64,000 nt of DNA from Mallotus nudiflorus (taxonomy: Eukaryota > Streptophyta > Magnoliopsida > Malpighiales > Euphorbiaceae): contig CANTUR010000240.1 in NCBI GenBank assembly GCA_947683625.1, positions 1,552,501 through 1,616,500 on the forward strand. Reading direction: 5' to 3'. Below, piece after piece: positions 44,820-56,028 of this stretch (position 1 is the first letter of the stretch; each line of letters starts with the position of its first letter). The position numbers and the translations under genes were made by a program. The notes under the pieces are model-generated. The model was given only the letters and a program-made list of their open reading frames with translations, was not told the DNA's origin and did not search any database.

Positions 44820-45073
44820 ATTAGATAATGAGAGAAATATAGTGGTATTAATGATGGGATTTTGCATCACTAAAAGGACCTTTTAATGATAGTAATTTAC
44901 ATTCGCTATATTATTATTAATGATAGGACCTATTCCTATTATTATTTATTTTTACTCATAGAGGCAATAATCATAGGTCATGATAGAATATTTCCCATCA
45001 TTAAATGTATTTTATAATAGTTTTCATTTAACCATAGTTTTTCCCCTCATTACAGACTAGTTTTCTTGTAGTG
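44820..45073 (-). mobile_element. CACTA-type transposon end
   Basis: On the minus strand the terminus reads CACTACAAGAAAACTAGTCT from 45073 inward, the classic CACTA (En/Spm) terminal inverted repeat. The inner text has repeated TAATGATGGGA/TCATTA subterminal motifs at 44832, 44918 and 44990-45010. The opposite terminus was not found, so this is a fragment or a degenerate non-autonomous copy; the left limit is approximate. It abuts Tat integrase sequence at 45074. Confidence 0.7.
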
Positions 45074-45076
45074 TAT

Positions 45077-45420
45077 AAAGAGGAAGCTAATTAAGAGGAT
45101 TTAAGAGCCAACCTTAATCTTGTCATCGAAAATAGAGAAGAAGCAAGAATTAAGATGGAGACCTATAAGGAAAAAGCAGTAAAATCCTTCAACAAGGCAA
45201 TAAGACCCAAGATGCTTAACATCGAAAACTAGGTACTTATAAAAATAAACATTAGGAAGGGCGATGCCAGAGTAGGAAAATTGAAAGAGAAGTAGGTAAA
45301 TCCCTATCATGTTGACCAACTTATTAGACCAACAACATATAAACTAAGTGAAGCCTATAGAAAATCACTCCCTGGGATATGGAATGCCAACAATCTAAAG
45401 AAGTTTTATTGGTAAATTGT
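45077..45420 (+). pseudogene. Tat integrase C-terminal remnant, copy 2
   Basis: Translation of 45085-45420 gives the tail of a Tat integrase, closely matching 59450-59770: LRANLNLVIENREEARIKME, SFNKAIRPKMLN and a LKKFYW-like end. It holds a few stops. The N-terminal part is missing because the CACTA end lies directly upstream. Confidence 0.8.
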
Positions 45421-45510
45421 AAACTCAACATCACAATGTAATATTAAAAGTGGGCATTCGGTCCCTATCAATAGGAGATGATACTTTACCTTAAATAAAA
45501 TGATAAATGT

Positions 45511-45866
45511 TAAATTAGAAAAATTTTACAAGTGTACGAGTTACCTAAAAGCAATGAAGACCTACTTAATCAACATACATTAAAATTAAAAATATTTTAA
45601 AAGTATACGAATCACCTAAAAGCAACAGAGACCTACTTAATCTACATACATTAAAATTAGAAACATTTTACAAGTGTACGAGTCCACTAAAAGTGATAGA
45701 GACCCACTTGATCTACATATATTAAAATTAGAAAAATTTTATAAGTGTACAAGTCACCTAAAAGCGATGGAGACCTACTTGATCTACACACATTAAAATT
45801 AGAAAAATTTTACAAGTGTACAAGTTGCTTAAAAGTGATGGAGACCCACTTTATCTCAATAGTTTT
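45511..45866. repeat. 71-bp tandem array, five units, Tat 3' region copy 2
   Basis: AAATTAGAAAAATTTTACAA-type text recurs at 45512, 45583, 45654, 45725 and 45796, each followed by GTGTACGAG..CTAAAAGCGATGGAGACC-type text. The array is homologous to the four-unit array at 59881-60165. Confidence 0.9.
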
Positions 45867-46060
45867 AGGCAGCCCTAGAGACTAACTGGTAGGACTGTGC
45901 ATTGTCCATCTATACCTGAATTTCCATACCAACCCAAACTAGAGAAGAGACATATGATAGAAACGGTTCGGTAGAGGGTGAGGGAAAATCTTAAACTTTA
46001 TTTTACAGTTTAGTTATGGGTTGCTAATACTTGAATAACTTTAACTTTTGAGATTTTGAT
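45867..46060 (+). other. Tat 3' tail with polypurine-like tract, copy 2
   Basis: Collinear with 60166-60365. A polypurine-like GAGGGTGAGGGAAAA lies at about 45976. This copy continues past the point where copia element 2 interrupts the other one, so it shows that site before insertion. Confidence 0.65.
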
Positions 46061-47165
46061 TTATTATCATCTGTTTAATTTGTCTTCCCCACTCTATTTT
46101 CTAGGAGAAGAGAATAAGTGGTTTAGTCCGTCTTCCCCACTCAGTTTATATATATATATCTATATATATATATATATATATAAACATTAATGCTTAAGAA
46201 CCCTATAAATATTTCTTAAACTAAAAAAACCTTAAACCTAATTTATTTCTCCCTCTCTCTCCTTTATTCAATTATGTTAGCCACCTCTCACCCCTTTCCT
46301 CTCAACCTCCCACATTCTAACCCTAAATCCCTTTAATGTGAACCCTAAATACATTAGTTTAATCTTTAAATTTGTTCATTATCACCTAAAATCTACTCAA
46401 TCTAACACCAAATCCATTCACCATTCATTATTAAGCTAAATCATATCATCATAAATGTTCTTTTACATTATCTTTGGCGTTTGATAGTATACTATCCTAA
46501 ACTAAATTGGTTTTAGTTATGATATTTCTTATCCATTAATCTTGAATTTCTTTTGATGTAAAGAAATTTAAGTGGTGATAGATCACATAGAATTAAGAGT
46601 TTTTAGGTAATAGTCATTAAACTATTAAAGAATTATTTGCATGTATATTGATCCATGGAGAATTGGTGTGATTTGAGATTTATATTAACTTTTTTTACCT
46701 TGATGTTATTGTATGTTTTATAAATGTTGAAATTGGAGATTAAAAGGAGGAAGCTCTCTTTTTTTTCACTAGCATTTAAGCCTTATGATACACCAATGAT
46801 GGTGGAAGCTCTTGAATCTCTCATGTTGCTTTCACTCCTAAATAGTTGGTATGATTTCTGTGTTGTTTATTTTAGTTCTATATTAATACAAATTTATATT
46901 GAACCTATGTGGATCAAGATTGTTAAAGATGGATCTTTTTGGATCTTATTGTATTTGTGTTTTTGTGGGGAAAAAAATTAATTCTTTTAGTAAAAAAAAT
47001 TTTGTATGATTATTAGTTAATTAGTTTAAAAATATAATAATTTTCTTATAAATATATTAGTGTATTTAATATATTTTAAAATGCTAAGAAAATATTATAT
47101 GTTTTTAACATCTATTTAAAATATATATTTGTATTTTTTATATATATTTTAAAAAGCTAAAAAAT
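46061..47165. other. AT-rich flank left of the viral fragment
   Basis: It holds a TA dinucleotide run (46147-46182) and a block (46190-46320) duplicated at 49228-49360. The ORF 46724-46981 shows no family features and I do not call it. The end (47040-47165) is very AT-rich. Confidence 0.5.
46190..46320 (+). repeat. Flank duplication left of the viral fragment
   Basis: A direct match to 49228-49360: TTAAGAACCCTATAA, TTTATTTCTCCC, TTAGCCACCTC and more, with scattered differences. Confidence 0.85.
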
Positions 47166-48260
47166 TATGAATATATTTATACGTAATTTTTTATTTAATC
47201 TTAATATAGACTCCCAAAACCTGAAGAATATAGATAGTCAGCCTAGTGCTCTTGTCCAACCTAAATTCAGTGCCAATTCTATCTACAAATGGGATATAAA
47301 CGGCATGTCTGAATACCAAGACCTCAACTCTCTCCAACAGATGACTATGGCATTCAATGCTTATAAAGCCCAAACAAAAACCTATAATAGGTCTATTACA
47401 TAACTTATTATTGTACATTTCTTTGGACAGGTGAAAGGTTGGTGGGATTACCATCTCAATAAATAACAATAACTAAATATCTTACATGTTGTCCAGACAT
47501 ATGATAAAGGACTACCCATTTTAGACCAACTAGGAAACCTCATTCAAGATGTAATGTCTACACTAATATTGACCATAGCATTGCATTTTGTAGGAGATTC
47601 ATCTCATCTAATAGATAAAAATTCTTATCTTTTATCAAATCTCCAATGTAAGAAACTAAGTGACTGCTAATAGTATAGGTCAACTTTTTTTATAAGGAAA
47701 ATGCTTAGAGAAGATTATAACCAACCCTTTTAGAAAGAAAATTTTCTTATAAGTCTGCTAATCCTTTTAAGAGAAAGAGTTAGGAATGCTATTAGATAAT
47801 CCTTTGGTACTTATATCATTCCTTATGACCAGCTTACCTATAGTGGGTTGATTAGCACTACTCAAAAAGAAGGTTTTAAAATTTGTCAAAATTTAAAGCT
47901 CCAAAAACATTTAAAGTGGGAGTTAAAAAAAACCATACAAGAACTAGGGATCTTTCTGCAAACAGTTTGACTATAGTTTCACCCAAAGCCCATCCTATAA
48001 AGGAGACTATAGTAAGAAACCTTCATCTAGGAATTTTTCTAAGAAATATAGAAAATTTTGCAAGAGAAAGGATATAGAAGAAACTTACTAAAAAAAACCT
48101 TATAGGAAAACCTCTAAAAAACTCTAAAGTTGCTAAAGCCAGGAAAACCAGTATGAAAGATGTCACTTACTACCAATGTGGCAAAAAGGGACACATTTCT
48201 AAATACTATAAAGTCTCTAAAAAACTCTAAGAATTAGACTTAGAAGAGGCAACCCTAAAC
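47166..48260 (+). pseudogene. Endogenous caulimovirid (pararetrovirus) coat-protein region, broken
   Basis: The piece 47167-47403 and its continuation in other frames have the layout of a caulimovirid coat-protein domain: a LQQMTMAFNAYKAQ helix-like segment, then a GWWDYHL motif near 47440. A Lys/Arg-rich stretch follows at about 47880-48160. A zinc-knuckle remnant follows at 48166-48213, in which two of the four metal ligands read Tyr. Many stops and frame changes occur. It belongs with the protease fragment downstream and is an old, non-functional integrated copy. The genus cannot be fixed from this piece; a florendovirus or petuvirus relative is plausible. Confidence 0.7.
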
Positions 48261-48690
48261 AAGCTTATAGCTTTATTAATATAAACCTATGAGTATGAAA
48301 ATAACTCCAAAGAGCTTTTTGTAAAGATCATCCTCAAAGAGATGAGATAAGAACCACCTTTTTTTAATTCTAAAATAGATTCTAGTATTAAAGGAAAAAA
48401 TTCCACATGCTCACTAAAGAACAAACTTTGATCCTAGATGTTATTTAACATATTAATGACCTTGATATGCAAAACAAATATCTAGAGCAACTTAGACAAT
48501 CTTTAGAGAAAGGACCTAAACATAAGTCTACTAAGTTTCCCTCTACTAGTAAAGGCATGTATGACCTTGACTACCATCTTGAATAGAAAGAAGCTCAATT
48601 AAAAGCCTTTAGGAGACATCTAGCATCTCCAAGAAGAAATAAAGACCATAAAGTCAAAAATAAAGCTCTTAAAGGATAAATAGCAAAAGA
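48261..48690 (+). other. Viral fragment linker between coat-protein and protease regions
   Basis: The stretch has many stops in all frames, with acidic and Lys-rich text. It is consistent with a variable polyprotein linker; nothing more specific can be said. Confidence 0.45.
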
Positions 48691-49208
48691 ATTATAATTT
48701 GATCCAATTCCTTATCACCAAACTTACTAAAGAGTCTAGTAATAATGGGATAAAAGATTTAAAACCAAAATATTTAGCTAATCTTAATAAAATCCCAGAA
48801 GATTTTCTTTGTGCTTTAAATCAAATTACTTTAGGAAATTATATTATAAATATTACTATTATTTTTTATAAAGAGTTTAAACTTGATACTATAGCTCTAT
48901 TTAACACAGGTGCTAATTTAAGTTGTATAAAAACCAACATTGTCCGAAACTGTTTTCAAGAGCAAACTAAAGAAAATTTTCCTCTGCTAATAGCTAAAAA
49001 ATACATATAGATGGCAAAATGGAAGCTAGTGTTTTAAACAATATAAAAACCTCTTTTATTTTGGTTCCTAATATCAGTAATACGTTGATTTTGGGGTCAC
49101 CATTCATTAATTTGATAACTCCTTATATGACCACTTATAACTCCATTGATTTCAAGGATGATAAGGTTCACATATCTTTTCCTTTTTTGGAAAAACCAAA
49201 AGCTCAAT
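48691..49208 (+). pseudogene. Endogenous caulimovirid protease region, broken
   Basis: The open piece 48699-49010 contains a retropepsin-type segment FNTGANLSCIK, in which the catalytic Asp position reads Asn. A second piece, 49019-49246, reads ILVPNISNTLILGSPFINLI after a stop, the LGxPF-type motif toward the end of the protease. RT and RNase H should follow but are absent: the sequence ends in a TA run at 49209-49222 and host-like repeat resumes. The fragment is therefore truncated on its 3' side. Confidence 0.7.
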
Positions 49209-49227
49209 ATATATATATAAGAAATTG

Positions 49228-49360
49228 TTATTTAAGAACCCTATAACTATTTCTTAAACAAAAAAACCCTAAACCTAATTTATTTCTCCCCCTCGCTCTT
49301 TTACTCTGTTATATTAGCCACCTCTTACCTTTTTCCTCATCAACTTCCCAACATGTTTGT
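49228..49360 (+). repeat. Flank duplication right of the viral fragment
   Basis: Direct copy of 46190-46320, beginning TTATTTAAGAACCC directly after the TA run that ends the viral fragment. Confidence 0.85.
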
Positions 49361-50786
49361 CTTGTTTGCTCTTTTTTTACCTTTAAGCGAAGAGTAGTGG
49401 TGGAGTGATAGTTTTAAGCACCTCTTATTTCTTTATTCCTTAGTATGTTTTTCTTCATTCTTTATAGCCTTTTCTCCTTCCTTTTTGATTTCCACCTCAA
49501 GTAGTTGCTTTCCACTTTAAAGCATTATTGCATTCACTTGCTCTCTTGGGTTCTCAGGTTAACTAGGAAGTTTAGTAATTGTTAAAAATTAGAGGGCACT
49601 AGCATGTGAAGCAAATATTTGAAGGGAGATCTAAGATATTAGTATAAATTATTAGAAGTGGATATAATGTTATGGTATTTATTTTTTGAAGAAAATGAAA
49701 CATATATATAATGGTATTTTATATTTCATTAATTCAAATATGATGTATATATTATACTTTATTGATGACAAGTCGATAGGAGACTGTCCAATGAGTTTGG
49801 TCCTGCAAGACTAAGAAAAGAGACATTAAGTGGTCATTGATAGTGCCATTCTAAAGCTCAAGTTAGATAAGGGATTCATAGAAGAAAAGAAAGTAGAGAG
49901 ATTTAGGTGTTTAAGCTAACTTACTTTTTTCTTCCTTTCTTCCTACTATTTAACTAAAATGTAGTGGCTTGCGGTGCAAGCCTTACCTAAAAGATTGTTC
50001 CCCAGGTGTCTCGCTCAGTAAACTGGTGATAGTGAATTTTTTTTATTCATGGCATCATTGATAGCACACCTTCTACATCATTTATTATTTTTAAAGACAT
50101 TCTCAATGGACATGCATAGCTTTCCCACCTATTGGAAGATCAGGTTCTATTGGTCTGCCGGGCAAATACCAGATTGGTCTTAACTTTGGATTTACTCATT
50201 ATCTTCATGTTCTGTCATTTATGGTCTTCTAGTTATTATGGTATACTCTAGTATCATTTTTCCCCTTGAAAAAGTTAGACATTTATGTCTAAGTTTTTTA
50301 ATTTTGATTTTTGTAGAGTGTGAGGTGTGAGCGGATGTTTCCATATCCCTATATTAATGGGCAAGAGTTTTAACTTTTAAATATAAGTATCTTAGAGCCA
50401 CGTGTAGGTGGTAATTGTGGGTATTAATTAGCAATTTTGTTTATCTCTTATAACAAGTGCTTTTTTTTTCTTTGGTTTTAGTTTATTGTATTTTCCCCAT
50501 TTTTGTGTAAGTAGGTTCTTCTAGCCAGTTTTTCTTTGCTTTTTAGTGGCAATCTTATTGTTATTTTTCGTGTAGGGCTTTATATCCTTAAGAAGTAAGT
50601 AGTTCTTTCTTTTATTTTATTTGCTCCTTCCTTCTCGTGACCTTTTTTTGAGTTTTTCTTTTCTATTCTATTTATTTCAAACTTTTGGTGTGCATTTTGT
50701 TATGTTGATTAGGTGTATGTGTCAAGAGTGTTCATTTGGCATTTTTAGGCCTTTATGGTTTTTTATTTTTAGGCTTGAGTGTCATG
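49361..50786. other. Non-coding stretch before the gag-like ORF
   Basis: No open frame or recognisable motif is visible. It has AT-rich to T-rich text and may be the leader or LTR of the element carrying the next ORF, but no PBS was found. Confidence 0.4.
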
Positions 50787-53261
50787 GAAGTCTCTAGTTC
50801 ATCTACTATTAGTGATAATGACTCTGTTGGAATTTATGGAGGGTTAGAGATCTCATCCAATGACAATGAAGAAATTTTGTGTGAAGGTTAACAGTTGGTG
50901 TCCTCTCAACAATCTACTAGTTTAGGGGTTAGCATCAAGCCCTAAATATCTAGTGTTTTTAGGGCTTTAGATGTTGAACTGATTCCACCTAAAGTGGCAT
51001 CCATTGATGCTCCTTTATTGGTTGCCAAATCGAAGGGTAAGGTTGAGTCTAGAGTCAACCTTACTGGTCTAGCAGCTTTAAATATTGAGTTATCTTTAGT
51101 AGCAGATTAGTGGGTGGCTATAAAGAAGGAGTTTTCTATTCCTTTGAATATTGAACTACTATTATTAGGGAGTCATAGGGTGATCGATTCATTAGTAGAT
51201 ACAGTTTATAATTGTGTATGTTGATGCCTTATGAGCCAGTCTTTGATTTCCACTTGCCATATTTTTTGTAAAGTTATTGAAGTGCCATGATCTTCTAGTT
51301 AGTCAATTGACACCTAATGGTTAGAGGTTAGTCTATGACTTTACAAGGGCTTGTTATGAATTTGGATTAAGCTTGATTTACTTATATTCCAAAAGTTGTT
51401 TCTTTTTAGCATGAAGGATAAACATTACCACTTCTCTAGTCGTTCTGAGAATGTCAAGTTTATGGGGCATCCATTGATGGTCCTTTACTAGCTACTAAAT
51501 CGAAGGGTAAGGTTGAGTCTAGTGGCAACCTTGTGGGTCTAGCAACTTCAAAGATTGAGTAATCTTTGATAAAAAATTAGTTGGTGGCTATAAAAAAGGA
51601 GTTTTTTATTCCTTCAAATTATGAACTCCTACTGTAGGGGAGTTATAGGATGACTAATTCATTGGTAAATATAAACATAATTTTGTATACTGATGCCTTG
51701 TGAGCCAATCTTTGATTTCCCTTTATCCTATTTTTTAAAAAGTTACTGGAGTTCCATAATCTTCTTGTTAGTTAGTTGACACCTAATGGTTGGATGTTGG
51801 TTTGTAACTTTACGAAGGCTTACTACAACCTTCAGATTGAGCCCGATTTACCTATTTTTTAACTCTTGTTTCCTCTTAGTAGGAAGCAGCAACATTACTA
51901 CTTCTCTAGGCATTATAGGAATGTCATGTTTAGGGGGCTTCCTAAGTCTTAAAAGTCTTTGAAGCAAAATTTTTTTATTTTAAGGAACCCTGAGTGGTGG
52001 GATGCTTCACTTAGGGTGTGGAATAACAAACCTTAGAAGTCTAGACATGTAGTTTTAATGATAAACAAGCCAATAAAGTAGATAAGTTGCATACTAAGGC
52101 ATGTAAGGAGAATTTTAATTACAATAAACTAAAAGGGGATGAAGGATCATTATTCGTATAAGAGCAAATGCTTAAGTATAATTATTTATGTTATCTTCTA
52201 TTCATGTGTGTCGAGTGTTTTTGTGTTTGATAAATTTTACTGGTTCTAACTATTTCTACTTTACAAACCCTGATTTGATGGAGATAATGAAGTAATCATA
52301 CAAGACCAAATTTTGAAGTGTTTTAAGGACTCTAAATGTGTCTAAGGCTCATGCCCTTATATCTAGTATGGTGAAGGAGCCTTCTGAAGGTCAGAAGCAT
52401 TTTGCTTCTAATCAGGCTTTAGCAATTATGCCCCACCTACCAAAGCATTCTCGTCAAGAGGGGGTCCATGAAGGGGAAGAGCACCCTCTTTGTGGGATAC
52501 GATTAAAGATTTTCAAGTGGCATTGGGGTGAAGCATGGGGGGTCTAGTCCCATCTGTATATAGTCTAGTGTTTTTTTATGCATATCTTGCTTGCGTTCAT
52601 GCTCTCTCTAATGACTAAGAGCTCTAGAATCAAATCAAGGATTATGTTGATTTGTTCTACCATGCTCAGTCTACTTCGCTACATGTTTTTTTTATATTAT
52701 CGATGTTCTCATTCATGATAGGTTTTGGTTTTTTTGATTGTGTATCTTATCTCACTATTGGATGAGCACAATGTGAATATGAAAAGGGAGTCCACCTTAA
52801 AGTATAGAGATTTATCTATTGAGAACAAGAGGTGGAAGAGGGAAGTTAACATACTTACTGGTAAGGCTGCTGATGCTAAGAAGATGGCAACCGATACCAC
52901 GTTAGGTGCATGGGAGTTGGATAATTAACTAAAGGTGGCATAAGACAGAGTTAGCTAACTAAAGAAAGAGTTCAAGGAGCTAAAGGAAGCCTATAAATAG
53001 GAACAAGAGGACTTAGTTAATCAATTTTTTAGCATTCATGATGGTGTTAAGGATCTAGTGACTCGAGCAATTCATACTTTGCACCTAGATTTAGATGTTT
53101 CTTTTATAGACTAGGTGACACCAAGTGTTGATCTTGAAGTTGTCTTGGCTCATTTTACTATTGATGAGGATTCTCAACATGTATGTATGCCTCCTTCGAT
53201 AGATGATGAAGTGGCTAATATGCATGATGTTAAGGATTTAATTAAGGGGATTGACATTTGA
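50787..53261 (+). pseudogene. Gag-like plant transposon protein (putative gypsy-type transposase family), broken
   Basis: A start at 50787 (MEVSSSSTISDNDSVGIYGG) opens an acidic Ser-rich N-terminus. The region around 51115-51450 has the layout of the plant putative gypsy-type transposase/gag-like family: KKEFSIPLNIELLLLG, then a frame-shifted stretch of about 100 residues ending DKHYHFSSRSENVKF. This domain is repeated at 51590-51940. The C-terminal part, 52730-53261, is rich in Lys, Glu and Ala (KAADAKKMATDTTLGAWEL, then ELKEAY) with a heptad-like pattern suggesting a coiled coil. Stops are numerous. Such ORFs accompany some Tat-type elements, but no pol follows here. The family assignment is by pattern and moderately sure. 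Confidence 0.6.
51000..51940. repeat. 471-bp in-frame tandem duplication inside the gag-like ORF
   Basis: TCCATTGATGSTCC-type text starts at 51000 and again at 51471. The two units are collinear to their ends (CACTTCTCTAG...GGGGCA/GGGGGC), with many point differences. 471 is 157 codons, so the duplication kept the frame. Confidence 0.85.
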
Positions 53262-54530
53262 CCCTTCTCCTTGTCTTTTATGCCTTATTTTCAGAGTGGT
53301 TATTTTCTCCCTTTTTTGAATGATCTTAGTTTATTTGTTGCCTCTTAAGTGTTAGGGATGTTTGACAATTTCTATTTGTTTTCCCCTTAGGACGTTGGGG
53401 TTATAGTTGGCTTCTAACTTTATTTAAATCTTAATACTAAATGTTATGGTATTTCTTGGTTACATATTCTTCTGTTTGTGCTTGAATGGAGCTATGAGTT
53501 CAGGGTTTTCAGGGTAACAAATCTAAACTCCTTAAGTTCCTTAATAATTAATCTACCACTATAGACCTCTACCTACTATTATGGTTCCCTATAAAGCTCT
53601 CATACTCTCATGGTCAATTGATAAGTCCTATGAGTCTTAAGCTAATAAACTCCCCTAACTCTCATTGGTGAATTTACCCATAAACATGCAAAAAAGCTAG
53701 TTAAGAATGAAAGCATAAAATGATTTCAACTCAAAGAATTAACTGAATGTAAAATTAAATAATAAAGCACTTGTGTTTAATCATGTCATGGAATAGTTAC
53801 TCCTAACTTAAGCCCTAATGGAAATTTAGCCACACATCATTGTGGCAAAATATGCAAACATAATTAAAAGAATATAAAAGATGAAGAAGAAATAAAGATA
53901 AATCTTTTTAAATCCTTGCTTGCACTTGTTTATTGCCTCTTGAATGCAAAATCACCCTTGAAATAGATCTTAAACCTCCTTTTATAAGGTATGGTTGATG
54001 AGAATCCTTTTTACCCTTAAGTCTCTTTCCTTTCGAATGTTGGAAAACTTCCTTTTCTCGATATGGCTTTACACATAGATGTGTTGAATGTTGTGACACA
54101 ATGCATGTTAAGTTTCAAGTGATCATATGGTTTAAGTCATGTCGTGTTCAATGTCATGTCAAAATGTCTTCCTTTCTCTTCACTTGGCATATATGCACAT
54201 AATTTTGCACATGGCATAATGAAGGCATGTCACTTCCACTTTGCTTAATTCCTTCCTTCGACATGGTTTTGGCAAACCATGTTGAATATTTTGTTGACAT
54301 AAATCCTTACTCCATTACATTTCCTTTTCAGACTTAACTACAAAAAAAGGAAAATTAATTAATATCAAACAAAACTTCTTGAAATATGCTTTAAACAATA
54401 AAATCCTAATTAAAATACTAACATTAATATATTTCCTATTTAAACTTATATTCTACCTAAATTATTCCAATTCTTATTTAATAATTCATTAAAAGTCAAC
54501 TCAAATATATGTAAATATTATACATATCAC
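53262..54530. other. Non-coding stretch, possibly an Athila-like LTR fragment on the minus strand
   Basis: No gene is seen. On the minus strand, 53500-53850 has text such as GTGTGGCTAAATTTCCATTA and CATGACATGATTAAACACAA, reminiscent of Athila-type LTRs, but no ends are visible. The short minus-strand ORF at 53908-54099 is not supported. Confidence 0.35.
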
Positions 54531-54736
54531 CAGGGATAATTTAGAATAGAATTCAAGTTTCACCTAAGAGTTTTACTATTAAGTCACATACTTAGTGACA
54601 TCATGTAGAATTAACTATTTAGGAAAATTATTAGAATTAGCTAGTAATAATGAAAATGACTCTTTATTGATAAATGAAATATGACAATGTCAAAATGTGG
54701 ACATTACATAATTGGCATAAGGCATAGCACTAACAA
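54531..54736 (-). repeat. Copia LTR fragment
   Basis: The stretch matches 61590-61797 of the copia 2 LTR: CCTAAGAGTTTTACTATTAA, TTAGCTAGTAATAATGAAAA, TACATAATTGGC. It also resembles the copia 1 LTR starts. In element orientation it would start TGTTAGTGCTATGCC, so it is the first 200 bp of an LTR, cut off at its inner end. Confidence 0.75.
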
Positions 54737-54749
54737 TGTTGACAAATAA

Positions 54750-55395
54750 TTAGTAGTCTGATCTATTTGATGTTGACAAGGTCAGATATTGCATTTGCAA
54801 TTAGAGTAGTCAATCAATTTATGCAAACTCTAAAAAAGCCTCACTTGGAAGCAGTTTGGAGAATTTTAAGGTGCATCAAAGGAACACTTGATCTCTTTAT
54901 AAAAGTAATATAACTTGAAATTTGAAAGGATATTATAATGTTGATTTTGTCAGTGATTATGATATACAAAAATCAATATATGTTTAGTTTCGGTTCTAAA
55001 GTTGTTATTTGGTATAGTAAAAGACAACCAATAATGTCACTCTCAACAATAGAAGTTGAGTATCATACAACAATGCTGGTAGCTTAGGAAATTACCTAGT
55101 TAGTATAGTTATTAAACAATTTATGCCAACCAATTGATTATCCAGTATTGATATATTATGATAATTAATTTAACTATTCATTTGAGTAAGAACCTAGTGT
55201 TTTATACAAGAACAAACCATGTGCAAGTGCAATATCATTTTATTCATGAAAAAGCTTTAATAGGAGAGATCATGGTGATTCAGGTAAAGACAGAAGAATA
55301 ATTGGTAGACATTTTCACTAAAGGTCTAAATAGCAAAAAAATTAGAAAAATTTTGAAAACAACTTGGCATGACTTCAAGGAAGAAGATTAAGGAT
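54750..55395 (+). pseudogene. Copia 3 RNase H remnant, plus strand
   Basis: The text SDIAFAIRVVNQFMQTLKKP then LEAVWRILRCIKGTLDLFIK is the end of a copia RT. VVIWYSKRQPIMSLSTIEVE and a YYDN motif then mark RNase H, which closes near ILGRHFH-type text before 55345. The frame changes at least twice and has stops. The strand and the sequence differ from copia elements 1 and 2, so this is a separate element of which only the 3' end remains. Confidence 0.8.
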
Positions 55396-55401
55396 ATTAG
55401 T

Positions 55402-55411
55402 AATGAGGGGG
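55402..55411 (+). promoter_or_regulatory. Polypurine tract of copia 3
   Basis: AATGAGGGGG directly precedes the LTR start at 55412. Confidence 0.65.
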
Positions 55412-56028
55412 TGTATTAAAGTCATTACTAATATAAAGTCTTAATATCTTTGTTCATAAATCAATTGTCCAAGCCCACCAAATCTTTTGAAAGATTTCAC
55501 TAAATCTTCAAAAGATTTTTGGAAAAAATTGCAAAGATTTGCATGGCCACTTGTGATACAACTTACACTAACAACTTGTCAAAGAAAAATGTATTGTACC
55601 TTTTTTGTTTAGAAAAGGTTTTGTAGTTAATAAGTAAGCAAGATTGCCAACTTGCAAATGTCAAAACAAATTTGCCAACTTGCATGCATGCAATGAATTT
55701 AGAAAAAGCAATTATTACTTTTCGCATTATAAATAGGGGATGTGCATGGCAATGAGAGAAAAATTTTTGAGTTAAAATCAAGTGAGAGAAATTAGAAAGA
55801 ACAAATAAATTGTGTTGTGTGTGAGTTGAGTGGTACTACTGTGAAGGTTGTAGAAAGGGGTGGAGTGAAAGTGAGCTTAAATGTGTGGGTAGTGTATGTA
55901 TTTGAGTTATAAAATAATTTTTGTGTTGTAATAGTAAATTCATTTTTAGTGAAAAATATTTATCGTTCACTATTTTGTTGTCTCATTTTTCACATGCTAT
56001 TTTATTATTTATACACTCCAACTCTACA
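55412..56028 (+). repeat. 3' LTR of copia 3
   Basis: It starts TGTATTAAAG and ends CTCTACA (TGTA...TACA), about 617 bp. A TATA-like TATAAATA lies at 55728-55735, followed by a region free of ATG-rich frames. It contains the palindrome AAATCTTTTGAAAGATTT at 55482-55499. Confidence 0.7.

Noticed and set aside
46724..46981. ORF of 85 codons left of the viral fragment
   Set aside because: Hydrophobic text in AT-rich DNA, with no start context or family features.
52338..52547. Separate small gene within the gag-like block
   Set aside because: It is a frame of the broken gag-like ORF region and not an independent gene.
54531..54736. Complete solo LTR
   Set aside because: Only the first 200 bp of the copia LTR is present; the rest is missing.
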